From NCBI GenBank assembly GCA_910587495.1, contig CAJUMT010000021.1, positions 1 through 26,268 on the forward strand: 26,268 bases of DNA, written 5' to 3'. Of the stretch, positions 1 through 6,998 are shown piece by piece (within the stretch, counting starts at the first letter, position 1; every line of letters starts with the position of its first letter). A model generated the notes under the pieces. The model made no database searches, had not been told where the DNA came from, and saw only the letters and a program-made list of their open reading frames with translations. The stretch comes from an uncultured Lachnospiraceae bacterium. GTDB taxonomy: Bacteria; Bacillota_A; Clostridia; Lachnospirales; Lachnospiraceae. The position numbers and the translations under genes were made by a program.

Positions 1-3
1 CGA

Positions 4-46
4 GCCCTTATAGGGCGGATAACAAACCACCGGCTAAGCCGGTGGT
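4..46. repeat. Two adjacent small hairpins, possible insertion-sequence end remnant
   Basis: Two perfect short palindromes sit side by side. GCCCT/AGGGC pairs at 4-8 with 12-16, and ACCACCGGC/GCCGGTGGT pairs at 26-34 with 38-46 around a 3-base loop. The second is a very stable stem with no T-run behind it, so it is not a normal terminator. Compact end hairpins of this kind are typical of IS200/IS605-type elements, but no transposase gene lies in the window and the left flank is cut off. The assignment to an insertion sequence is inference only. Confidence 0.3.
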
Positions 47-71
47 GCTGATTATAGCCTGTTTAAGCGAC

Positions 72-97
72 TCTACGATGCGTAGATTGCTTTTTTT
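72..97 (+). terminator. Weak terminator-like hairpin before the XRE-permease promoter
   Basis: TCTACG (72-77) pairs perfectly with CGTAGA (81-86) around a 3-base loop. Four bases later comes a run of seven T (91-97). The stem is only 6 bp and the T-run is displaced, so this could be a weak terminator for something left of the window or a third hairpin of a transposon end. The -35 of the next promoter overlaps it. Confidence 0.3.
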
Positions 98-116
98 GCG
101 TTTTTCGTGCTACAAT
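87..116 (+). promoter_or_regulatory. Predicted promoter of the XRE-permease/ABC operon
   Basis: TTGCTT (87-92) and TACAAT (111-116) are separated by 18 bp. Transcription would start near 123, giving a leader of about 148 nt before the start codon at 271. The whole inverted repeat at 134-237 would therefore lie in the transcript. Confidence 0.5.
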
Positions 117-133
117 CCACTCATAAAAAAGCC

Positions 134-237
134 GTGCGGATTCCTGTGGATTTGATCTGCCGTCCTGTCTGCGGCAGTTTACGTTCACCCTCCCTACATG
201 GTGTCTGTAAAAAAGTCAAATCCACAGGAATCTGCAC
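134..237 (+). repeat. Long inverted repeat in the leader of the XRE-permease operon
   Basis: The 22-base arm at 134-155 is complementary to 216-237 with one mismatch; 17 of the pairs (139-155 with 216-232, GATTCCTGTGGATTTGA) are uninterrupted. Inside the loop a second stem pairs CTGCCG (157-162) with CGGCAG (172-177). In RNA this would be a long nested hairpin ending about 33 nt before the start codon. It could also act as DNA, for example as paired operator half-sites for the XRE domain encoded next door, or be a small inserted palindromic element. The pairing is seen directly; the role is unknown. Confidence 0.75.
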
Positions 238-270
238 AGACTGTGAGTAAATACATCTAAGGGGTATGAG

Positions 271-1998
271 ATGGATAATGTAAAATTCGGAAAGTTTATA
301 AGAAAAGCCAGGAAAGAAAAGGAGCTGACCCAAAAGCAGCTGGCGGATATGCTTCATGTGTCCGAAAAGACCGTCTCCAAATGGGAAAACGGCGCAGGCT
401 TTCCAGATATCAAACTTTTGGAGCCGTTGGCGGAATCTCTTGAGGTAAGTCTTTTAGAATTGATGCAAAGCGAACGTATTGTGGATCACAAGATTGACAA
501 AGAAGATGCGGAGCAGGTGGTGGCGGAGACGATCTCCCGTTCGGAGCAGGCGGAAGAACGAAAGCGGCAGATGTGGAAAGTAAAAATATTGTTAGGTGCC
601 TGCGCCTGCGGAATCCTTTATCTGGCATGGACAGGGATTTGTTATCTTCTGGGGAAAATTCCGGCAGTTTCCGCTTCCGGAAACGGATATACAGATCCGG
701 TGTTCTTCTATGTGTGGGCAGGCCTTCTGACGATGCTTTGCGGCGCGGCGGCTGTCTATATCCTCTGGAAGAATGAAGAGATCAGTGATGTAAAAATCGG
801 ACGGCATAAAATAAAAGGCGCGGCCACGATCTTGATGGATATACTGGTAGTATTGCTTTTACACACCTATCTATCTAATATTGCCAACAATCAGGAGCAG
901 CTTTTAAAACTGCCGGAAGCCTTGCCGATTCATGCGTACTTGACGTGCCCCGACGGAACCAGCCAGGCAGGGCTTTTTATCAGGGAGGAAGTAGCGGAGG
1001 CGCTGCTTTCATCCGTACATGTAAAAGACTTAAAGCTGACGACGCGTTTAAAAGCCGGACTTAAAAAGGCAGATGAAGAAAAAGAAGAGAATACCGATCT
1101 TTTTTTAGAAGGAATCAATTGTCTTGCGGCAGGCGGCCTTACCGATGAAAGCGTCGTGTGGAACGCAGGGGAAGACAGTTCTTTTTTGCAGGGAAACGAG
1201 GCAAAATGTATTGTATCCGCAGAACTTTTTAAAGAAAACGGATGGAGGCTGGGAGAGAAAATTACTCTGTGCCAGTACTATTATGAACGGGAAGACGAGC
1301 GGTATCTAAGCGTCCGCCTGGAACCTTTGGAGACGACGGAGTATGAGATCGCCGGATACGCGGATTTTAAAAATGCCGGAGTCGATATGCTTACGGATTC
1401 TCTGGACGTGCTGCTGCCTCTTCAGACAGTGAGGGAAATTTACAAAAATAAGAAAATCTCCTTTTTTGCTGATTCTGCATCTTTTGATGTGGCGGATGCT
1501 TTAAAGCTCAATGAATTTAAGCAGGAGATGAAAGATTTGTCCCTGATCAGCATGTCGCCTTTTTCCGAAGACCATTCCATGAACGGAAGGGCGCTCAATG
1601 TGGACGACTCTACGTTTATCCATATGGCGACGCATCTAAGGAGGGTGATTGATGCTGTGGAGACATTTTTCCCGTTTTTGCTGGCGCTGATTGTCTGCGT
1701 GGGATATTTGGTCACCTTGCTTATGCTGCAGAGCCGGAAGAAGGAGATGGCGCTTCTTCGCTCTCTGGGACTGAGCCGGCGGAAATGTTTCCAGGTTTTT
1801 TTCACAGAGCAGCTGATTCTGGTTCTTGCGGGCGTCGTGGTGGGAAGCGTGCTGTCAGTGCTGCTTCAGGGGAATTATGGAGGAAGTTCGGCGCTGACAG
1901 GATGTCTGGTAGGGATCTTTTATATGCTGGGAAACAGCCTGGCGCTGTGGAAGCTTATGAAGGTCAGCGTGATGGAGGCGTTGTTTCAGGCGGAATAA
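271..1998 (+). CDS. XRE-type DNA-binding domain fused to FtsX-like ABC permease
   Basis: This 575-residue protein joins a cytoplasmic DNA-binding domain to a membrane permease. Residues 6-60 form a classic XRE helix-turn-helix (LTQKQLADMLHVSEKTVSKW, then PDIKLLEPLAESLEVS). A charged linker leads to membrane segments near 105-127, 144-166 and 184-203. A large extracellular domain spans about 204-462. The C-terminal FtsX module has helices near 465-487, 512-533 and 541-560, with the typical cytoplasmic loop RKKEMALLRSLGLSRRK after the first. The start follows AAGGGG at a normal distance. The ATPase gene and a second permease gene follow, so the working transporter is probably a heterodimer of two permeases with two ATPases, of the MacB/Bce superfamily. 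The XRE part may let the same protein regulate transcription, perhaps of its own operon. Family calls are strong; substrate and regulatory role are unknown. Confidence 0.85.
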   Translation: MDNVKFGKFIRKARKEKELTQKQLADMLHVSEKTVSKWENGAGFPDIKLLEPLAESLEVSLLELMQSERIVDHKIDKEDAEQVVAETISRSEQAEERKRQMWKVKILLGACACGILYLAWTGICYLLGKIPAVSASGNGYTDPVFFYVWAGLLTMLCGAAAVYILWKNEEISDVKIGRHKIKGAATILMDILVVLLLHTYLSNIANNQEQLLKLPEALPIHAYLTCPDGTSQAGLFIREEVAEALLSSVHVKDLKLTTRLKAGLKKADEEKEENTDLFLEGINCLAAGGLTDESVVWNAGEDSSFLQGNEAKCIVSAELFKENGWRLGEKITLCQYYYEREDERYLSVRLEPLETTEYEIAGYADFKNAGVDMLTDSLDVLLPLQTVREIYKNKKISFFADSASFDVADALKLNEFKQEMKDLSLISMSPFSEDHSMNGRALNVDDSTFIHMATHLRRVIDAVETFFPFLLALIVCVGYLVTLLMLQSRKKEMALLRSLGLSRRKCFQVFFTEQLILVLAGVVVGSVLSVLLQGNYGGSSALTGCLVGIFYMLGNSLALWKLMKVSVMEALFQAE

Positions 1999-2028
1999 TA
2001 TAAAATTAAGAACAGGAGTATGATATAT

Positions 2029-2700
2029 ATGGAAATTTTGCGTGCGGAAAATGTGTCTTACAGTTATCAGACAAAGTATCAGAAAGTGGACGCGGTTAGG
2101 AATGTGAGCTGCAGTTTTGAAAAAGGGGGATTTTATGCCATCGTCGGGGAATCGGGGAGCGGAAAGAGTACATTTTTATCCTTGCTGGCAGGGCTTGACG
2201 TACCCTCGGAAGGGACGATCTATGTGCAGGGGCAGGCGCTTCATACGATGGACAGGGACAGATACCGGCTGAACCAGGCGTCGGTGGTCTACCAGTCCTT
2301 TCACCTTTTTCCGCTTCTGACAGCCCAGGAAAATGTGATGCTTCCCATGGAGTTTAAGAAGATGAAGAAAAAAGACGCCGCCGCCCGGGCGAAGGAACTT
2401 CTGGCGCGGGTGGGCTTGGAAGAGAGAATCTTAAGGCAGTTTCCGAAGATGATGAGCGGCGGGGAACAGCAAAGAGTGGCCATCGCCCGGGCGGTGGCGG
2501 CAGGTGGGGAGATCATCCTGGCCGACGAACCCACCGGGAACCTGGATTCGGAAAATGAGAAAAATATTGTGGCGCTTCTTAAAGAACTGGCGCATGAAGA
2601 CGGTTATACCGTCATTGTGATTACCCATAACCAGCATGTGGCCCAAGAGACAGACCATGTATTTAAAATGACTGACGGAAGGATGGAGCAGGTGTACTGA
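2029..2700 (+). CDS. ABC transporter ATPase, LolD/MacB/SalX type
   Basis: This 223-residue ATPase would power the two neighbouring FtsX-like permeases. Every catalytic motif is present: Walker A GESGSGKST (40-48), Q-loop Q89, signature MSGGEQ (142-147), Walker B IILADE (162-167) followed by PTGNLDS, and the switch histidine in THN (H200). This set is typical of ATPases serving MacB/FtsX-type transporters that export peptides or antibiotics or move lipoproteins. An upstream in-frame ATG at 2020 is only one base from the AGGAG (2014-2018), whereas the ATG at 2029 is 10 bases away, so 2029 is preferred. The stop codon shares one base with the next gene's start (TGATG), indicating translational coupling. 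Substrate is unknown. Confidence 0.93.
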   Translation: MEILRAENVSYSYQTKYQKVDAVRNVSCSFEKGGFYAIVGESGSGKSTFLSLLAGLDVPSEGTIYVQGQALHTMDRDRYRLNQASVVYQSFHLFPLLTAQENVMLPMEFKKMKKKDAAARAKELLARVGLEERILRQFPKMMSGGEQQRVAIARAVAAGGEIILADEPTGNLDSENEKNIVALLKELAHEDGYTVIVITHNQHVAQETDHVFKMTDGRMEQVY

Positions 2701-4544
2701 TGACAGGAACCAGGATTATAAAAAACAGTATCCGGCAGCTTGGGCGGATGAAAGGGAAAGCGGCGCTGTTTCTTATACTGCTTTTGCTTGCTTCGGGGTT
2801 TTTCAGCATGGGCAGAAGCTTCTGGTCGATCAACCAGAAGAAAATAAAAGCTTATGAAGATTCTTTTATGACCGTTGGAGTTGTAGAACAAAAGCCGGAT
2901 ATGGTGACAGAAGGAAAGTCGTGGGATGCAGGGCTTAAGGATTATTATGTCTTTATTAGGAATGTGTACAGTTCTTATCTTCCGGTGTCCGTACTGGATT
3001 TTGAAGGAGCCGAATATTTGTCCGGCCCGGAAAAAAGGGTCTGCTACGGCGCGTATATGCCGGAATATGAAGCAAGTGAAATGAAAGAGATAGAAACCGG
3101 TATGCGGTACGGGTTTATCATAGAGGCGTCGCCTGTGGAGGACGCTGTCCCGGATCATCCGATCAAGATCAGGGTAAGTAAAATATGGAAAGGGCACGGA
3201 ATCCGGGAAGGCGATATTATCCAGTTGTGTGAACATTACAATCCAGAGCCTAAGATGCTGTATAAAGATAAAACCTATGTGATGGCGGTATATGACGGGG
3301 TCGGGCATGAAGGCGGCATAGAATTTTGGCCTGACCCTATGATCTGTTCCACCCAGGCGGGCCTTGACGGGAAATATTTGCCGGATGAGGTGGATGAGAA
3401 TTATTTTTATGAAGAAGTAACGGACGGTTTCTGGGATTCCGAGCGCAGCAGGCGGTGGCGCAATTTCATGGAAGTATGGGATTATGGCAATCATGTATTC
3501 CCGGTTACGGGAACCAGTGATATTCATCTGATGATGCCTTTTTATAACAATGAAGCCGCCATCACATCCGGAAGGGAATTTACAAAAGAAGAATATGAAA
3601 ACGGCGAAAAGGTATGCATCATCCCGGAGAATTTTGCGAAAAAATACGGTTTTTCACTTGGAGACCAGATCAGGCTTCCTCTGCTGATTGCGGATCGTTA
3701 CCATTCGGCGGGGCAGGTCTTTGGAAGAATGGCCGGGGGTGTTTATAATTATCTGAATGCAAAAGGGGAACCTTATAAGGTATTTGAGGACAGCCTCTAC
3801 ACAATTACAGGCATATACAGCGGAAGATCCGGCCTGCTGACCGAACAGGGGATGGGCTATAATGAGATCGTCATTCCTGCCAATTCCGTAAAAAACAGTG
3901 ATACGGACAATATTGTGGATATAGGCCCTATGAAAGGCAATACCACTTCTTTTATGATAGAAAATGGAACCATTGAAGAGTATATGGAGAAATGGAACCG
4001 CCAGGGGATCGATAATGTGGAAATCACTTTCTATGATAAAGGCTATACGGAGCTGGAAGCGAATATCAACCATATGAACCAGATTTCCCGGATATTGATC
4101 CTGGCAGGTGCTGCCATGGTTCTGATGGTTCTGGGGTACTTCTCCTGGATCTTTATTTTGCGTCAGAGAGAACGGACGGCGATTGAACGCTCTTTGGGAT
4201 TTCGTAAGAGCCAGAGTTTCCTGTCCCTGTTCAGCGGGATCTTCCTGCTGATAGCGCTTGGAAGCTTTGGCGGATGTGCGGGAGGAGGCTTTTTGTCAGA
4301 AGCGGTCGCCGACGACATGGGACAGACAGTCTATTATGATACTACATTCGGGAACAGCGCGCCTGTGTCAACGGAGAGCATCATAGAGGAAGATACAAAA
4401 GGTTCGGGCGTGCAGGTGTCGTTTGCAGATTTTTTCTTAAATATTTTTGTGATTCTGGCGACCGGTTCGGCGATTTCAGGCGCAGGGATTTATATGAATC
4501 TTAGGCAGGAACCCATGAAAATGTTCGGCAGCAGAAAGGAGTAA
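2700..4544 (+). CDS. FtsX-like ABC transporter permease with large extracellular domain
   Basis: This 614-residue permease is the second membrane subunit of the operon. One N-terminal membrane helix (about 20-38) is followed by an extracellular domain of roughly 420 residues. The C-terminal FtsX module has helices near 464-486, 505-525 and 580-600. The conserved cytoplasmic loop RQRERTAIERSLGFRKSQS follows the second helix, as in MacB/FtsX permeases. It has four helices, not the ten of BceB-type permeases, so the partner is probably the XRE-fused permease at 271-1998. The loop between the last two helices is unusually long, about 45 residues and acidic. Its start overlaps the ATPase stop by one base. 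No convincing terminator follows the operon. Substrate is not evident. Confidence 0.85.
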   Translation: MTGTRIIKNSIRQLGRMKGKAALFLILLLLASGFFSMGRSFWSINQKKIKAYEDSFMTVGVVEQKPDMVTEGKSWDAGLKDYYVFIRNVYSSYLPVSVLDFEGAEYLSGPEKRVCYGAYMPEYEASEMKEIETGMRYGFIIEASPVEDAVPDHPIKIRVSKIWKGHGIREGDIIQLCEHYNPEPKMLYKDKTYVMAVYDGVGHEGGIEFWPDPMICSTQAGLDGKYLPDEVDENYFYEEVTDGFWDSERSRRWRNFMEVWDYGNHVFPVTGTSDIHLMMPFYNNEAAITSGREFTKEEYENGEKVCIIPENFAKKYGFSLGDQIRLPLLIADRYHSAGQVFGRMAGGVYNYLNAKGEPYKVFEDSLYTITGIYSGRSGLLTEQGMGYNEIVIPANSVKNSDTDNIVDIGPMKGNTTSFMIENGTIEEYMEKWNRQGIDNVEITFYDKGYTELEANINHMNQISRILILAGAAMVLMVLGYFSWIFILRQRERTAIERSLGFRKSQSFLSLFSGIFLLIALGSFGGCAGGGFLSEAVADDMGQTVYYDTTFGNSAPVSTESIIEEDTKGSGVQVSFADFFLNIFVILATGSAISGAGIYMNLRQEPMKMFGSRKE

Positions 4545-4566
4545 GAAATTTTCCCGTAACCCAGCC

Positions 4567-4595
4567 TTGTCAATTTCTCCAAAAAATGGTATGCT
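4567..4595 (+). promoter_or_regulatory. Predicted promoter of the NUDIX gene
   Basis: TTGTCA (4567-4572) and TATGCT (4590-4595) have an ideal 17-bp spacer, and TGG directly before the -10 makes it an extended -10 promoter. The ribosome site AGGAGG (4628-4633) follows before the start at 4641. Confidence 0.65.
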
Positions 4596-4640
4596 ATAGT
4601 CAGTCTAAGTAAGACACACCAGGCAACAGGAGGAATTGCA

Positions 4641-5087
4641 ATGATAGAAGCAACGAGCTGCGGCGGTGTGGTAATATTTCGAGGCAAAATACTGCTTTTG
4701 TACAAGAATTATAAAAATAAGTATGAAGGCTGGGTATTGCCAAAGGGAACTGTAGAACCTGGAGAGGATCACCCGAGGACGGCCCTTCGGGAGGTCAGGG
4801 AAGAAACAGGAGTGAATGCGAGAATTGTGAAATACATCGGCAAGAGCCAGTACACCTTCACTGTGCCGGACGACGTGGTAGAGAAGGCAGTATATTGGTA
4901 CCTGATGGTGTCAGACAGTTATTACAGCAAACCACAGCGTGAAGAATACTTTATGGATTCCGGATATTATAAGTTTCATGAAGCATATCATTTGTTGAAA
5001 TTTCCAAATGAAAAGCAGATTTTAGAAAAAGCTTACAGTGAATACATTGAGATAAAAAAGAGTAATTTCTGGGGAAATCATAAATAA
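4641..5087 (+). CDS. NUDIX hydrolase
   Basis: This 148-residue protein carries a perfect NUDIX box at 36-58 (G36, E42, R50-E51-V52, E54-E55, G57), the metal- and pyrophosphate-binding motif of enzymes that cleave nucleoside diphosphates linked to another group. The short N-terminal strand region (CGGVVIF) and the WVLPKG lead-in resemble Ap4A hydrolase-like or housekeeping NUDIX enzymes, but substrate cannot be read from the motif. The aromatic-rich part at 82-125 probably forms the substrate pocket. It has its own extended -10 promoter and a strong AGGAGG seven bases before the ATG. A hairpin follows the stop codon, so it may be monocistronic. Confidence 0.9.
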   Translation: MIEATSCGGVVIFRGKILLLYKNYKNKYEGWVLPKGTVEPGEDHPRTALREVREETGVNARIVKYIGKSQYTFTVPDDVVEKAVYWYLMVSDSYYSKPQREEYFMDSGYYKFHEAYHLLKFPNEKQILEKAYSEYIEIKKSNFWGNHK

Positions 5088-5119
5088 GAAAGAGGTTGTT
5101 GGAGACGACAGCCTCTTTC
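5088..5119 (+). terminator. Hairpin after the NUDIX gene, possible weak terminator or attenuator
   Basis: GAAAGAGGTTG (5088-5098) pairs with CAGCCTCTTTC (5109-5119) through 11 bp including one G-U pair. No T-run follows beyond the CTCTTT inside the stem, so termination is doubtful. Because a plus-strand gene starts 33 bases later with no obvious promoter, partial readthrough is plausible. Confidence 0.4.
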
Positions 5120-5152
5120 GTGATACTAAGAAAACCGAAAAAGGGGTGGGAC

Positions 5153-5482
5153 ATGAGATGGTATCATAAGCTGTATACAGGACCGAACGCGGAACATAAT
5201 ATCAGTATCATTCGTGAAAAAGCGGCCGCGGGTTTTGGAATGGTAAGCGTGTATTACATCACCCTTTCTTCATCCCCGGAAAATCTTCTGGATATTTTCC
5301 ATAATGGAATGCTGAAAAATCCGCTGTTTGCCGAAAATCAATGTCTGGATGTGGTGGGTGTGGCGGAGGGTAAGCAGGAAGCCTGTCGCCTGGCGGGGAC
5401 GATCCTTTTGGATCTGTACAGCCGGACAGGGGGCTTTGATATCCGGTCTTATTTTAAAGATCAGGATTTCGAGGCGGATTAG
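5153..5482 (+). CDS. Small conserved-looking protein of unknown function
   Basis: I do not recognise this 109-residue protein. It has no signal peptide, membrane helix or metal motif. It begins MRWYHKLYTG, has a hydrophobic central part (GFGMVSVYYITLSSSPENLLDIF) and a mixed C-terminus, suggesting a small alpha/beta cytoplasmic domain. The frame stays open upstream to a TTG at 5096, but that lies inside the hairpin after the NUDIX gene. The ATG at 5153 follows a GGGGTGGG ribosome site, so it is the better start. The next gene's AGGAGA overlaps this stop codon, so the two are probably one transcript with the sporulation-linked DUF2953 and GerW genes. A sporulation role is only guilt by association. 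Confidence 0.7.
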   Translation: MRWYHKLYTGPNAEHNISIIREKAAAGFGMVSVYYITLSSSPENLLDIFHNGMLKNPLFAENQCLDVVGVAEGKQEACRLAGTILLDLYSRTGGFDIRSYFKDQDFEAD

Positions 5483-5491
5483 GAGACACGG

Positions 5492-6496
5492 ATGCTGCAT
5501 ATATTATTGTTAATTTTAAAAATATTGGGAATCATTCTTCTTATCATACTGTTTCTTTTTTTGCTGGGTGTATATTCTCTTTTTTTTGCGCCGATGGGTT
5601 GGAAGCTGTATACGAAAAGAGAGGAAACAATCCAGGTGTCTTTCCGCGCAGGATGGCTGTTTCGGATTGTGACCGTACGTTACAGCCTGGATCAGGCGAA
5701 GGACTGGGAACAGGATATAAGTGTCCGATTTCTGGGGATTCCGGTCACAAAACTTTTTAACAGGAAGAATCTTAGAAGCCTTTGGAGAAGAAGGCGCAGA
5801 CGCGCCTCGCCGCCGGAACGTGAGCCGTCGCCTGCTCCTACAGAACCCGTCGGGCCGATGGAATTTAAGCCGCCTGTTTCGCCTGCGCTGGAACCGTCTG
5901 ACGCATGGAAGTCCGGTTCCGGTCCGTCTGCTGCAGAGGAGCCTGAGCCGTCTGTTGTACAGGAGCCGGGATCAAAGCCGGAGGCGGAAGAAAAAATATA
6001 CGCGGGCAGTTCGCCGGGCAGCTCTTTTCATTCTCTGTGGGAAGCGGTCCGATCCCGCATCCGGAAGTTCTGTGATGGGGTCAAAAGGATCGGAAAGGCT
6101 CTGGCAAATATAAAATCCGCTTTTCTCCGTATGGTGGAAAAAAAGGACAAGCTTCTGGAATTTTGGAGACTTGAGGAACATAAGAGTGCCAGAAATACAG
6201 TTAAGAAGGAGTTTAGGTATCTGTGGGACAAATCAAGGCCGAGAAAGGTGAAAGGGACAGTGAACTTCGGGTTTGACGATCCGTCTTATACCGGACTGTG
6301 CATGGGAGCCGTCGGTATGCTGTGTGCATGGTATCCGAAGAAACTGAAAATCATACCGGATTTTGAGCAGGAGATTTTTAAATGGGATATCTGCGCCAAA
6401 GGAAGATGCCGGGGCTATGTGCCGACCCGTTTCCTTTGGAGGCTCTTTACAGACGAAGAAATCCGCCTTATGTATGAGCGGTGGGAAAGATTATAA
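5492..6496 (+). CDS. DUF2953 domain protein (YtfI-like)
   Basis: This 334-residue protein has one N-terminal membrane helix (about 4-32) and a DUF2953-type body. The body is split by a Pro/Glu/Ser-rich low-complexity linker at about 105-175 with repeated E-P-S units. The C-terminal part (VNFGFDDPSYTGLCMGAVGML, then AKGRCRGYVPTRFLWRL) carries the pattern I associate with DUF2953. In Bacillus the corresponding gene (ytfI, from memory) lies next to ytfJ, as here with the GerW gene, supporting a membrane role in sporulation or germination. The biochemical function is unknown. The linker is longer than needed for the domain and its coding sequence looks like expanded short repeats. Confidence 0.75.
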   Translation: MLHILLLILKILGIILLIILFLFLLGVYSLFFAPMGWKLYTKREETIQVSFRAGWLFRIVTVRYSLDQAKDWEQDISVRFLGIPVTKLFNRKNLRSLWRRRRRRASPPEREPSPAPTEPVGPMEFKPPVSPALEPSDAWKSGSGPSAAEEPEPSVVQEPGSKPEAEEKIYAGSSPGSSFHSLWEAVRSRIRKFCDGVKRIGKALANIKSAFLRMVEKKDKLLEFWRLEEHKSARNTVKKEFRYLWDKSRPRKVKGTVNFGFDDPSYTGLCMGAVGMLCAWYPKKLKIIPDFEQEIFKWDICAKGRCRGYVPTRFLWRLFTDEEIRLMYERWERL

Positions 6497-6558
6497 AAAA
6501 CAGCAAAGGCCCGGACAGAGCCCGGAGCGGAACTTATATAATTTAAATAGGAGGATCT

Positions 6559-6963
6559 ATGAGCGAAAAAAACAACAACACTTTTGAATCGACGGTTTCT
6601 TCTCTTTTTAAGGGAATGGATCATTTTATTTCCAGCAAGACCGTAGTGGGGGATGCCATCACCGTGGGAGATACGATCATCCTCCCTCTGGTGGATGTAA
6701 CTTTTGGCGTCGGCGCGGGCGCAAGCGCGGGAGAAGCCAAGAATAACGGTGCGGGAGGTCTGGGAGGAAAGATTTCCCCCAGCGCGGTGCTGGTCATCCA
6801 GGATGGAACGATCCGTCTGGTCAATGTTAAGAACCAGGACGCGGTGACAAAAGTATTGGATATGATTCCTGATTTTGTCAACAAATTTACGTCCGGCAAG
6901 ACGGGAGGAAAATCCGATCCAAAAGTAGACGAAGCGATTGACAATATTCTAAAAGAAAATTAA
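6559..6963 (+). CDS. gerW: GerW family sporulation protein (YtfJ)
   Basis: This 134-residue protein matches the GerW/YtfJ family. It has an N-terminal helix, the segment KTVVGDAITVGDTIILPLVD, a glycine/alanine-rich stretch at about 50-73, then ISPSAVLVIQDG and a C-terminal helix (DAVTKVLDMIPDFVNKF). In Bacillus the homologue is made in the developing spore and is needed for normal germination. Its presence argues that the host forms spores. A strong AGGAGG (6549-6554) precedes the start. It follows the DUF2953 gene after 62 bases, the same pairing as in Bacillus, so the two probably act together. Confidence 0.9.
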   Translation: MSEKNNNTFESTVSSLFKGMDHFISSKTVVGDAITVGDTIILPLVDVTFGVGAGASAGEAKNNGAGGLGGKISPSAVLVIQDGTIRLVNVKNQDAVTKVLDMIPDFVNKFTSGKTGGKSDPKVDEAIDNILKEN

Positions 6964-6998
6964 AACAGCGGAAGCAGAACTATAATAGGAGGATAATT

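Noticed and set aside
2604..3527. 307-codon open frame on the minus strand inside the permease gene
   Set aside because: Its protein is rich in His, Arg, Phe and Ile with no domain pattern, as expected opposite a real gene; the plus-strand permease is clearly coding.
5096..5152. Upstream TTG start extending the 109-residue protein to 128 residues
   Set aside because: The TTG lies inside the hairpin after the NUDIX gene and lacks a ribosome site, whereas the ATG at 5153 has one.
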